A stretch of DNA of 64,000 nucleotides from Undaria pinnatifida (Eukaryota; Sar; Phaeophyceae; Laminariales; Alariaceae): NCBI GenBank assembly GCA_012845835.1, contig JABAKD010000003.1, positions 3,709,171 to 3,773,170 on the forward strand, read 5' to 3'. Position 1 is the stretch's first letter. Every line of letters begins with the position of its first letter. The notes under the pieces are model-generated. The model was not told the origin of the DNA, did not search any database, and saw nothing but the letters and a program-made list of their open reading frames with translations. Shown here in pieces: positions 54,401-60,267 of this stretch. A program made the translations under genes and the position numbers.

Positions 54401-56172
54401 AGGGTTCCTCATTTAGGGAGCTTAAGACCTTCCCCAAAAAGGTGGCTCACTTGGAGAAAATCAAGACTGCTACCTACCGGATGAAAATCCTATGGCTCAG
54501 GTACAGAGCAAGAAAATCATGCAAAAATATTTCCTGTTTCCGACGATTGGGGGTTAAGGCGCCCAGTTGTTCAGAAAACATTTCGCACGAAAACCGCTAC
54601 AAACTCTATCGTAGCACGCGTCACTCTTCCGTGTATCAACTGTATCAACACGCGTCACGGTGCTACTAAGCAGACTCGATATAGACTTATCCGCGTTGAT
54701 TTTCCACGCCCGCCGGTCCTTCGCCTCGTGCACGCCACGATATGGTAATCCTTTCAAATAAGGTCTGGGTGAGACGGCAACCCCCGTCCGGTAACCGATG
54801 AGGAGTATACGAAATAATGGAAGGATGGGTAGACTCACCGGCTGCGTAAAGAAACCTCATCTAATCCAATACTTACTAAAAATGATCGGCGAAGCAGCAG
54901 AACAATGTTACAGTACAACTGTTCCTCCTTCAATGTACTAAGAACGACACAAGTTTCAAATTTCCGGGAAAAACCAACCACAAGGAAATCAAACCCCGTG
55001 CCATACCAACCTCACGTACCCCAATTAAACCAAATCAACTTGTTGAGATATTGTGGATGTATGTGGAGGAATGAGCATCCCGAAATAGCAACACAGCAGA
55101 TAGATAGGATATTTGGAAGATCCAGTCAGCGGGTAGAACACGCACGATAATTCGAACACGCGCGTCTGGACATGAACCCCTATTATTGTGCACAATGTAA
55201 AAAATATTGTAGACGCGCTTCTCTCGTAAATGCGTAAATATTCGAAGATACTGTGGGATAATGTGGGGGTACTCGGTTTAAGAGTCCACATCGACAGAAA
55301 TCTACATACAGAAGAGCGGACAATGTGGTACAGTTCGACGCGAGTCCACGAGGGAAGAAACCGCTGAATTATTTACGCGATTAAAACGAAGGCACGCATT
55401 GTGGTGGGGAGGGGAGAGGAGGCCCGCTATGTGACCCCCGACCCGAGGCACTACTGGGGGGGAGCCAGAGGGTGCGGTAGTGCGAGGGTAATATGTGAGA
55501 TAAATATAAGAAAAGAACAAATGGGTTATATATATATATATATTTTTTTTTTTCAAGCACATCTACGTTCCAGGTTCTGGACAAGCCGTGGTCACAAGTG
55601 TCGTCCCACCCCCCGCCCGGTTCTTGCCTTGATTTTTTACGCGCATAAGGTTTAGCAATCCTACCGCTCCTGATTTTCATCGAGTGTTGGTAACTCACGC
55701 ACTCGCGTTTTCCGCAAGCCAATTTGTGCACAAAAAGCATTCCCGCGAGGTTGTACGAGTATGCACTCGGAGGGATTCGAACTCACGAAACTGACCTATA
55801 CCAGGCGCGAGGAAAACCTGGTACGCCACCGGGGCGACCGGCTCTACGGCGCCTTGTGGCGCTCACAGCAGTTGGTACATCTCACCGGTTACAGTTAAAC
55901 ACCAACACATAATATCATCTACGGTTGGCAGTCTGATGTAAGAGTGGCACGGAGAAAGGAGCGGTGTCGCCTGGCCTTTTTCCAGCGTCTGTTAAAGCGG
56001 GTGCCCGAGTGTACGTACAAAGATGCTCACCGGATCGAAATGCCAGATGGGCCCCTTTTGGTTTCCGTTCCCGTCCAATCGGTATGCTAGCAGGTCTGCG
56101 ACCGTTACACATCCTTCGTCGATGTAAAGCCGGTTGGAAGTCGACGCATATGATATGGCATCTGCTGGTAAC
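30336..56172 (-). CDS. mannuronan C5-epimerase, eleven exons, 5' end not found
   Basis: Likely converts beta-D-mannuronate to alpha-L-guluronate in alginate, acting at the cell surface or wall. This is known for the family and inferred here. Exons (minus, in order): 56172-56031, 50093-49962, 47148-47021, 43872-43748, 42841-42690, 39971-39818, 38618-38575, 37214-37058, 34208-34110, 31895-31759, 30479-30336. All borders are AG/GT and all phases agree, giving about 470 residues. An N-terminal cap precedes a right-handed beta-helix with the YGFDPHDDSD signature (residues about 251-260) and Asn ladders such as YNNGNHGI. The C-terminus is SGTQPVC and a TGA stop. The first exon starts in phase 2, so at least one upstream exon (start codon, signal peptide) is missing from my call. 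Introns of 0.96-6 kb hold most of the repeats. Confidence 0.9.
30610..30715 (-). pseudogene. decayed copy of exon 11, upstream (A)
   Basis: GTAACAG is followed by a frame reading HATVISSVGSKLNNMYHINIY, which aligns with YATFEHSVDNKVNNNIY of exon 11, including the codon phase. Confidence 0.6.
31185..31285 (-). pseudogene. decayed copy of exon 10
   Basis: The DNA aligns with the second half of exon 10 through the donor area (CCGGGYAGGGC). The frame contains a stop. Flanks near 31,110 (TTCTATCATGATTG) also match 31,490-31,510, so the duplicated unit was longer than the exon. Confidence 0.65.
31759..31895 (-). CDS. epimerase exon 10
   Basis: Acceptor CAACAG and donor GTAGGG; phase 1 to phase 0. 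Encodes FRGNDEPEAEGN, then NSVYNNDLYTGREEAWKMNY and ADSNVFR. It agrees with the family's C-terminal turns. Confidence 0.88.
32002..32302 (+). mobile_element. MITE-A copy 2
   Basis: Left end ACAAGGGTACGGTA and right end ACCGCAGCCTTGGTC. Internal AGTCACTGGTGCGAG corresponds to the hairpin of copy 1. It is diverged. Confidence 0.65.
32400..32470 (-). pseudogene. decayed copy of exon 9
   Basis: Reads RWIVNRNGNLG before a GTAAGT donor-like site, aligning with RWSNGANRNRVWGN of exon 9. Confidence 0.4.
32480..33580. other. intron 9 sequence without identified features
   Basis: No repeats shared with other parts of the window and no coding signal were seen here. Confidence 0.5.
33582..33875 (+). 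mobile_element. MITE-D copy 1
   Basis: Ends CATGCTACGACAGAGG and CTGTATCGTAGCACGCGTC, imperfect terminal inverted repeats. The interior blocks CTACCGGATGAAAA, GAAAATCAT and GGGTCAAGGAG are shared with four other copies. Confidence 0.75.
33940..34105 (-). pseudogene. two partial copies of the exon 9 donor end
   Basis: On the plus strand, CTCACACACGTACATGCCGT (33,950) and GTCACACGCGTAAAAGTC (34,067) both resemble the exon 9 end and donor (CTCACACATGTAAAAGCCGT, about 34,105). Confidence 0.45.
34110..34208 (-). CDS. epimerase exon 9
   Basis: Acceptor GGTCAG and donor GTGAGT; phase 1 to phase 1. Encodes GIRWSNGANRNRVWGNTIRT and GYGFYM. The intron between it and exon 8 holds the 1.4-kb palindromic satellite. 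Confidence 0.88.
34826..34882. repeat. 10-bp tandem repeat AGGAGGTTAW
   Basis: Five to six head-to-tail copies of AGGAGGTTAA or AGGAGGTTAT. Confidence 0.9.
35275..36665. repeat. palindromic 12/15-bp satellite with telomere-like centre
   Basis: Dense array of TTCCATGGAAGC, GGAAGCTTCC and TTCCACGGAAGCAAC-type words. Left of 35,640 the array reads mainly TTCCACGGAAGC; right of 35,680 it reads mainly GCTTYCGTGGAAG, its reverse complement. Between the arms lies CTAACCCTAACCCT and again GTAACCCTAACCCTAAG (35,641-35,675). All six frames are largely open because the unit is a multiple of three, so the long frames here are not evidence of genes. It lies in epimerase intron 8. Confidence 0.92.
37058..37214 (-). 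CDS. epimerase exon 8
   Basis: Acceptor GATAG and donor GTGAGT; phase 0 to phase 1. Encodes VFNNAENGIMLHRSCD and NSDSGLALYESSDCKVYKN, two beta-helix turns. Two decayed copies of its 5' part lie upstream. Confidence 0.9.
37333..37372 (-). pseudogene. decayed copy of exon 8 start
   Basis: AATAG is followed by a reading VYGNRENPVML that aligns with VFNNAENGIML. The pyrimidine-rich tract before the AG is also kept. Confidence 0.6.
37590..37850 (+). repeat. dispersed repeat E, copy 1
   Basis: Shares in order RRAAACCAGCYSCCGGC, TCTCCTGAA, GACGTC, TGTCGAGCAGCCA, GAAAATCGC and a G-run with 52,124-52,395. Confidence 0.65.
37960..38035 (-). pseudogene. decayed copy of exon 8, longest
   Basis: CGATAG is followed by VCNNGKNGIIVHLSCDDAYI, which aligns without a stop with VFNNAENGIMLHRSCDRALV of exon 8. 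A GT (ATGGTATCC, about 37,960) follows in the same phase (1) as the exon 8 donor. It could be a usable alternative exon or a fossil. Confidence 0.6.
38575..38618 (-). CDS. epimerase exon 7, 44-bp micro-exon
   Basis: Flanked by CCAG and GTGAGC. It adds 15 residues, ASKRCTDITIKKNT after the shared Ile codon, exactly the segment the family has between NHGI and the next turn. It is easily missed by automatic annotation. Confidence 0.88.
38828..39275 (+). CDS. hypothetical hydrophilic protein in intron 6, opposite strand
   Basis: A 75-codon frame (ATG 38,828 to stop 39,053-39,055) overlaps a second frame to 39,275 that continues with similar composition. It begins MDHHEGQG, and the RGG-family copy at 25,087 begins MDHHEGES. 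No domain is recognised and the stretch is short, so it may be a relic. Confidence 0.25.
39273..39528 (+). mobile_element. MITE-B copy 3
   Basis: Contains GTTGAGCTCTTCAAG near its start and CATTGAGCTCCTCG plus CAACCGTGGGCTGACTC at its end, as in the other copies. Confidence 0.6.
39818..39971 (-). CDS. epimerase exon 6, catalytic motif
   Basis: Acceptor ATGCAG and donor GTGAGC; starts in phase 0 and ends in phase 1. Encodes GHYSWAHDGGKWQYNDVHDN, then YGFDPHDDSD, the DPHDD signature of C5-epimerases, and TVYNNGNHGI. Confidence 0.92.
40060..40160 (-). pseudogene. decayed copy of exon 6
   Basis: The DNA aligns with exon 6 from CAGTGG onward (CAGTGGCTTGGTCAATAC, then GGGAAAATGG, CACGATAACC and CACGGCTTC). 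The frame is broken. It lies about 100 bp upstream of the real exon. Confidence 0.65.
40455..40635 (-). mobile_element. MITE-B copy 4, reverse orientation
   Basis: The reverse complement shows CTCCTCGAGCATGAGGAGC, a TTCACGAAAA block and GGGGTGAGATGTTGAGCTCC, the block order of family B. Confidence 0.55.
40655..40960. repeat. minisatellite, unit about 86 bp, 3.5 copies
   Basis: CCTACCGCACTATAGAGG followed by GGGCTAGGTATA and a GGCCCAMCAAGGGCA block, starting at about 40,658, 40,747, 40,831 and 40,919. Confidence 0.8.
40950..41345 (+). CDS. possible Cys-rich coding fragment
   Basis: A plus-strand frame stays open for more than 110 codons without an ATG near its start. Its end, NPQGAFYDGGGTCFGQQ followed by GPSIECMYPQDCRCCFS, has a Cys/Gly/Trp pattern that looks like secreted-protein sequence. 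Splice borders cannot be fixed and the family is unknown. Confidence 0.25.
41305..41840 (+). mobile_element. MITE-A copy 3, composite
   Basis: Left end CCAACGCTACTATAGAGGGG and right end CTACCGTCTAGGTTCGGTC. Internal GAGCCACTCGCACGAG, GTCACTCACGCGCGTGA and GCCACTCGTGCGA hairpin-like words match family A. At about 535 bp it is twice the normal length, so it may be two nested copies. Confidence 0.55.
41845..42685. other. intron 5 sequence, nothing identified
   Basis: Apart from a short TA run near 42,355, no repeat shared within the window and no coding signal was seen. Confidence 0.45.
42690..42841 (-). CDS. epimerase exon 5
   Basis: Acceptor CCGCCAG and donor GTGAGC. Starts by completing a Tyr codon and ends in phase 0. 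Encodes GYDAAESYGIAYKARGLC and TGDIYRSDIHHN, family-typical helix turns just before the catalytic exon. Confidence 0.9.
42985..43055 (-). pseudogene. decayed copy of exon 5 start
   Basis: CCGCAG is followed by ACCTTGGGTATGAT, aligning with CCGCCAG and ATCTTGGCTACGAC at the start of exon 5, and further along CTGTGCAAT matches CTGTGCAAC. It lies about 150 bp upstream of exon 5. Confidence 0.55.
43361..43615 (+). mobile_element. MITE-D copy 2
   Basis: Ends ACGCGTTCTACGATAGAGGT and CCTCTGTAGTGGCATGCGTC. The interior has GGGAGCTTGAGACC, CCGGATGAAAA and GGTTAAGGAGGCCCGTC. Confidence 0.75.
43748..43872 (-). CDS. epimerase exon 4
   Basis: Acceptor GTTTCAG and donor GTGAGA. One base completes the Ser codon begun in exon 3; it ends in phase 1. 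Encodes YLSAITEKITGRPQDTC and NAKNDMGDARMDIFRSEI, a conserved block of the family. A MITE-D ends only about 130 bp beyond its donor. Confidence 0.88.
44020..44105 (-). pseudogene. possible decayed copy of exon 4
   Basis: Reads ALTGKMPNRTCI, which aligns with KITGRPQDTCAD of exon 4. It lies about 150 bp upstream of that exon. The similarity is short. Confidence 0.35.
44210..45200 (+). repeat. C-rich complex repeat, inverted partner of 1-1,220
   Basis: Same blocks as the window start in the opposite strand, with long C-runs (44,395-44,415; 44,630-44,730). A TA run and (TTC)n lie at 44,960-44,998. Conserved words include CTATAAAT-type lines and TTTTGATCAAAACCAGCCCC (45,101). Confidence 0.7.
45202..45420 (+). 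mobile_element. repeat family C, copy 1
   Basis: A 219-bp segment bounded by CAGCTGTCAGAT and ATCTCACAGCTG, which are inverted relative to each other. Near-identical copies at 53,130-53,348 and 60,438-60,665 suggest a MITE-like unit. Some similarity continues beyond these ends, so the true borders may be wider. Confidence 0.65.
45430..46300. other. intron 3 sequence with a tRNA-like fragment
   Basis: The minus strand at 45,960-46,010 (GGCTTCATGGGTAGACCGCC) vaguely resembles a tRNA head and may be a SINE remnant. Otherwise nothing was identified. Confidence 0.3.
46303..46616 (-). mobile_element. MITE-D copy 3
   Basis: In reverse complement it gives GCGTGCTACAAATATG, CTACCATTAACG, CCGGATGAAAAATCCCATGA, GGTTAAGGAACCCCGTCATTC and a CGTATCTCTACCGCAGCAAG end. 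It is diverged. Confidence 0.65.
47021..47148 (-). CDS. epimerase exon 3
   Basis: Acceptor GCTCCAG and donor GTAAGC; starts in phase 0 and ends in phase 2. Encodes LNIRAHGGELDIKYTKITSW followed by an Asp/Tyr-rich loop (DYDYDLDDGR). The inner AG at GCAACAG is less likely because the outer site keeps the phase of exon 2. Confidence 0.88.
47150..48570. other. intron 2 sequence, mostly unassigned
   Basis: A 186-codon plus-strand frame (47,110-47,670) overlaps exon 3 in antisense and has no domain. I do not call it a gene. Confidence 0.4.
48575..48680 (-). pseudogene. possible decayed copy of exon 3
   Basis: Reads NMDGFGTNNIDYTNHDYTRL, comparable with GGELDIKYTKITSWD and the following DYDYD of exon 3. 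Moderate similarity only. Confidence 0.35.
49030..49372 (-). mobile_element. SINE family 2, copy b
   Basis: On the minus strand: GGTTACCCTCGAATAC, then a B-box (GAGTTCGATTCCCACC), GACGCGAGTCGACGAGGG, GAGAGGGGAGACGAGGGCCC, GACCCCGGGTCTGAG and an A-rich tail. It is the most complete copy of the family. Confidence 0.7.
49962..50093 (-). CDS. epimerase exon 2
   Basis: 44 codons, phase 0 at both ends, acceptor CTCCAG and donor GTGAGG. Encodes GTYYLESNVHVRNGGKFSID, the first beta-helix turns, and ends CETLLL. The intron before it is 5.9 kb. Confidence 0.88.
50400..50600 (+). mobile_element. MITE-B copy 5
   Basis: GAGCTCTTCAAGCGA near the start, then TTGCGCGAACGAATGCC, TTCGGGTGATATATT and GTGAGCTCCTCATCG. 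Terminal repeats are worn. Confidence 0.6.
50610..51820. other. intron 1 sequence with a local duplication
   Basis: Two related segments at 51,110-51,180 and 51,240-51,310 (ACACRTKRACTTCRCG, then GGGATCAT, RTAWAACACAC and ATATAAARTATG) form a tandem duplication of about 130 bp. Confidence 0.45.
51826..52099 (-). mobile_element. MITE-D copy 4
   Basis: 274 bp from GACGCGTGCTACGACAGAGG to CCTCTATCGTACCGCGCGTC, the clearest terminal inverted repeats of family D (about 20 bp, few mismatches). Confidence 0.85.
52124..52395 (+). repeat. dispersed repeat E, copy 2
   Basis: See 37,590-37,850. It begins about 25 bp after the MITE-D end. Confidence 0.6.
52575..52900 (+). mobile_element. MITE-A copy 4
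   Basis: Starts GACCAAGGCTACGGCG and ends GCTGTAGCCTTGCTC. Internal GGTCATTGGCGCGAGTGAC and GTCACTCGTGCGAGT match the family hairpins. Confidence 0.8.
52940..53790 (+). repeat. array of diverged family C and C-rich monomers
   Basis: A complete family C unit lies at 53,130-53,348 (CAGCTGTCAGAT to CTCACAGCTG). It is flanked by related monomers with C-runs, TTTTGATCAAAATCAGGCCC (53,022), ACCGGTTATTTGACTTACAG and GATAAACTGATGCATT, the same block order as 44.8-45.2 kb. Confidence 0.7.
53789..54024 (+). mobile_element. repeat family C, copy 3
   Basis: ATTTTGTCCCC, AAACGGGTTTTACAGTTTCC, CCAAGGGGAGT, TATATCCTTGATG, CGCGCGATCG and GTTTGATCTCACAGC in family order. Confidence 0.65.
54030..54240. other. 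GC-rich open segment of unclear meaning
   Basis: Both strands are open here; each gives protein-like sequence (plus: WIDVWVILQPSPTFPVWTDV; minus: HAGAFQDNRRGGHFIGSLN). No family is recognised. It may be an old gene fragment. Confidence 0.3.
54362..54622 (+). mobile_element. MITE-D copy 5
   Basis: GGCGTGGTACGATAGAGGTG at the left and CTCTATCGTAGCACGCGTC at the right. Interior GGGAGCTTAAGACC, CTACCGGATGAAAATCC and GGGTTAAGGCGCCC. Confidence 0.8.
54660..54765 (-). pseudogene. possible decayed copy of exon 10 inside intron 1
   Basis: After ACCCAG the frame reads GVHEAKDRRAWKINADKS, comparable with YTGREEAWKMNYADS of exon 10. It is far from exon 10 (23 kb), so it may come from another epimerase gene. 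Confidence 0.4.
55325..55550 (+). mobile_element. SINE family 2, copy c, 3' part
   Basis: TTCGACGCGAGTCCACGAGG, GGGGAGAGGAGGCCCGC, CCCGAGGCACTACT and AGGGTAATA, then an AT tail. It ends tail to tail with the next SINE. Confidence 0.6.
55548..55843 (-). mobile_element. tRNA-derived SINE, family 1, copy b
   Basis: On the minus strand: an A-box TGGCGTACCAGG, a B-box GAGTTCGAATCCC about 45 bp later, the shared body (TGGCTTGCGGAAAACGCGAG) and an A-run plus TA tail. Box spacing fits a tRNA-derived pol III promoter. Confidence 0.78.
56031..56172 (-). CDS. epimerase exon 1 of those found
   Basis: The acceptor is CTTTCAG and the donor is GTGAGC. It encodes residues 1-47, including RLYIDEGCVTVADLLAYRLD, the start of the conserved N-terminal region. 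It begins in phase 2, so an earlier coding exon must exist. Confidence 0.85.
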
Positions 56173-56199
56173 CTGAAAGACGCAAATACGTAGAGGCGT

Positions 56200-57880
56200 G
56201 GGAGGGGGGCGAGAAGGGCACACGAGAAAAGACAGAAGGGTAAGCAAAAAGGAAAATTAAACTGAGCAGGAGAAGGAACACTTACAACGAAACAGGAAAA
56301 TGGAAACGCAAACGAAAATTAAAAAAAAAGGAGTAAAGTGTTTCCACATCACATACATGGCAAACCTACTAGTCATAGTCCGATTGAGGCTTTTCATATA
56401 TATTTAGTATCCGGCGAATGGGGAGATATGAGCTTACAAGCTCGCCACACTTCCACGTATTATTATACAAGGGTCCTGTGTCAATGTAACTTGAATAATT
56501 TTTTTTGCTCAATCCAGCGCTACCTGCCGTGTGTCCATCAGTTCCCGTGATAGGGACAGCGCGAGCTCCAAAGGAGCTCTTAGTAGAATATTTACAAACA
56601 TGGCATCCTCTGGTATAATCTAACGGTCATTCGTACAGGACGAAGGTCGCGCATCGAGGGCTGTGAGAAAAGTGATAGCACGGGGAAATGGGCAGCGAAA
56701 GGAAGACAAACCCGAACCAAAGTACGCCGAGCGCTATGCATCCCCTGTTGAAATACTATCTTGAGAAGTTGCAGGGGAAACATATCGTATCATCTGGAAA
56801 TTTATATTCCATGGGAGGATGACAACGGAGGGAAGGGGTAAGAGGAGGGGGCAAGAGACACGACGAGGAAATGAGAACGGCATTAGAATTAGAAACGAGA
56901 GCCAAACAAAAAACACTAAGCATGGATTTAGAACGAGGGCGATTGCGAATAATATTCAATTGGAACTGAGAACGAGTGTATGCGCATCAATACCGGGAGC
57001 CCCTGTCTACTGTGTGTCGCCAGAGTAGACCTGGAGGTATGGAAGGAGATTCCAGGGAATACTCATGCTAAAAAACAACGGTATGACAACGAGAACAAGA
57101 ACGAAGGCGAAAAGGAAAACCGGTGTGCGTACGGTGCGGGTCGTGACGCAGCTCCTGAGCACATTACGTCATTTATTTGGAACAAAGGCCATGGGGTGGG
57201 AGGTGGGGGTGAGAAGACCTAGCAGGGAAAACGAGAACATGTTGGCAGTGAGAACAAGCACGAGAACCAGCCGGAAAAAAACGGAACGAAGAACGAAAAC
57301 GAGTACAAGAACGAGAACTACGCGAATAAAAAAATAGCAACAAAAGCAAAAACGGAGACCGATTGTATGAACATAGTCACCCAGCCCCTGTCGACGTGCG
57401 TCCGGCTAAAACACGAAGCATATATACCGCAGTGTTAAATATTTTAATAATATAGGTTCGTCTGGTATGCTGATAGACGCACATGAAAAAAAGGGGGGGG
57501 GGGGGTGGAGGGTGACACAAAAGCGCTAGAAGAAAACGAAAAAAACAACGAAAACACACACAGTGCATGTACATGACCAAACTCTCCCAGTCAAGTCGGG
57601 TAGAGGACCGCAGGCGAAAGATACGGCAATAATAGCCGTGTGCCATTGCAAGGGGGCGTTTTGTCCGTGCGACTGGGAAGGGTGGCGCGGGTAGGAAACA
57701 CTACAGATATTGAAGAAACCTAGCATTAACGAAGGAAAAAAACAACAGAAAACGAAGACGCAGACACAAAGAAGGAGCTAGTGGACGAGGGCGAGAACGA
57801 AAACGAAAACGAGATTATGCACACCGTTCAAGAATTCCCTGCCGAAGATCACATATTATTAGTCAATTTTTCCTGCGGGC
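56200..57880. repeat. degenerate purine-rich repeats
   Basis: Long stretches of GAGAACGAAAAC-type words at 56,820-56,920, 57,070-57,120, 57,220-57,340 and 57,780-57,815. Words like the exon 1 acceptor edge (ATGGCATC, then TGGTA) recur at about 56,602 and 57,892, with a weaker one at about 57,455. The units may be worn copies of an exon 1 neighbourhood. Confidence 0.35.
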
Positions 57881-57899
57881 GAGTTACACGGTATGGCAT

Positions 57900-60265
57900 C
57901 GTTTGTTAATTTCTATGCTGTGCGGGTTCGAGGAAAGGCAATGACAAGGGTGGCACGGAACACGGTAAAAAAACAACAACGAAACGACAATTGAATGCAG
58001 ATCTTGCCAGGTGCTTTCGCATGAATTGCTGGTACGGGGTTCTGCTTTCGATTTACTTGTCTAGTAGATCCGAAGAGCTGGCGAGTAAAACCGACTCGCA
58101 TTGGGATCCTATTAATAATGAAGTTTGTTACATTGCTCAGGTGCACAGGGTCCACATGTTTTTGTCTACTGCTGTGACGACTGCGTGGCCGTATGCCATG
58201 CAAGCCACGCGTCAACATTATTGTTAACATATGCAACTCTCAGATCTTTCATGACACACGGGAGAAAATAATTCAAAAGGCGGTTAACCGGCTTTTGGTG
58301 AGCCTTCAGAGCCCCCAAATCCCTCCATATACTAGCTTCAAGTAAATTTGTCCCCGAAACGGGATTCCAGCAGTGAATGCGTTGAGGCGGATAAGCCACA
58401 CACGTTAGACCGCTGAAGCACGCCGCACAACGTAGATAACACATACATACTCCGATCGTTTTTTTACAGTCGGCGAGACTCCGATTTTAGACTGCGGCGA
58501 ATCCTATCGTCTTTACCGTAGACAAGAGAGTGGGACGCGGCGTCACGAGAACCGAAGTTATGTTATACGGTGAGCATCTTTTTTTTTTTTCTGGGCCTTC
58601 AGTACCTTCGTTCTGAGCGGAGATCTGCAAGTTGGGAGGTTGTGTACTCATGTGTCTGTTCAAGAGTATCAATAACAGGTTAAACCTGACCACGTGACCT
58701 AAAAAGCTACTGCGGCTGCTTTGTGTTAAATTCCCTTTCTGTTGGTAATTCTTATGAGTCTGCCTGCTCCATACCCCCCAAGACTAGATTATCAGCCGAT
58801 ACTGCGGTACAACCACACAGCCGGTGTACGAGTTCTTGCTGAAACGGTTTTCTCCGTTTCCTCTTCGTGCTTCACTAATTATTATTTTTTTTTCCTTCTT
58901 GTCTTGTTTCGCCCTCTCAGTGTTCTTGTTGGGTAACCTTGGGGGCTATTGAGGCGATTAGGTCGACATGGGTACCGCCGTTGAATGGACAGCACCCAAA
59001 TTTAAAGGGCAGATCAGGCAGCACACCGTGGCAGTGTTGCATACGAATCCCAGTTAAGGTGCTGCCCAGACGCCGTCTTGGTGGTGCCATCCAATCTGTT
59101 TCTTTTTACATTGAGTTTTTGCGTTGAAACTCTTATTATTCTTGGTTCTTTCGTTCGGTACGAAGGCGACGAAGACCGTATTCGCATCACAGTCATCAGA
59201 AGCAGCGCGCAGGCGGTAATCCATAGTCCATGCTGTAGTCTAATGCTCCTACTCCTACCGCAACGTCCTAGTTTATGGTTGCTGCCCCCGACGTTGGTTA
59301 GATTGCGCCATGTTATGGGGTTTTGCAAATTGCGGGTGTCCTACGTTAAAATTGTGTTTATCACCATCGACGGAACCAACCCCAACTTTAACCATCTCTG
59401 CAGATTGCTGGCAGTTTGTTTTTGTTTCTTCTATTGACCTCTGTTTCCTCCTACATATATTTATCCATATATGAAAGGTCGCCTCCTTCGGTGATGTCGG
59501 CTTTATTCTGGTCTTCGACGAGGTTGGGGGAGGCCGATTCTCGCTTGTTCGTTCGCACATACATGAGGCAAGGATGTCCCTTTACAACCCTTTCTCGCGT
59601 AACGGGGAGGGGCGGTTCTATGGAGTGAGATGGGGGAGTTTAGGGAGTTCTCGTAGAGGACCTTGGGTTGCCGGGTGCGTTTGTTTTTTATGTTTTATAT
59701 GTTACTAGACATCAACCATTATGAAGAGCCACATTACTGGCGGCAGGTCTCGGAGACTGGGCACTTGTGGTCGGAGATTGACGGTATCTACGTACTTCGT
59801 CCTCCACGTCCACACATATGCTGTTTTTTCTCCTTCACTGAAAACAGTCTGCTTGAACGTTTCTCTTTGTGTCCGCGTGATCATGGCGATCGAGATTTCA
59901 TGGCCACATTTTACCTTGACGTATTTACAATGCGTAGCTCTCTTCCTCGCAGATTTTGTGATCACAGCGCTCGTCTCTCCATGAGACACGAGCACAGGAC
60001 ATTTCGCGTAGTAGTACTGGATACAGACGCGGGTGGAGATATCAGTTTAATTCAAAGAACACACACTTCAACGTTTCAACTTTTCATCTTTGGTGTATTA
60101 TTTGGTCGTCGATTTCAATCGCAGTTTTTTAGCTCACGCGCTATCATCGCGCTTTCCGCTAGTACGAAGTCCAACGTTTGCAAAAAAACGTCCCTTTCAC
60201 CACGAGTATGAACTCGGGAGAATTTGAACCACAAGTCTATGCGAATCTCATATACATAGTACACG
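57900..60265. other. unassigned stretch upstream of the known epimerase exons
   Basis: The missing 5' exon(s) of the epimerase could lie here or beyond, but no signal-peptide exon with a phase-2 donor could be identified. The frames at 58,166-58,444 (-) and 59,663-60,211 (+) show no domain. Confidence 0.4.
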
Positions 60266-60267
60266 AA

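Noticed and set aside
55730-55843. True tRNA gene
   Set aside because: Both pol III boxes are present but no cloverleaf with acceptor stem can be drawn, and the sequence continues into a body repeated elsewhere; it is a SINE head.
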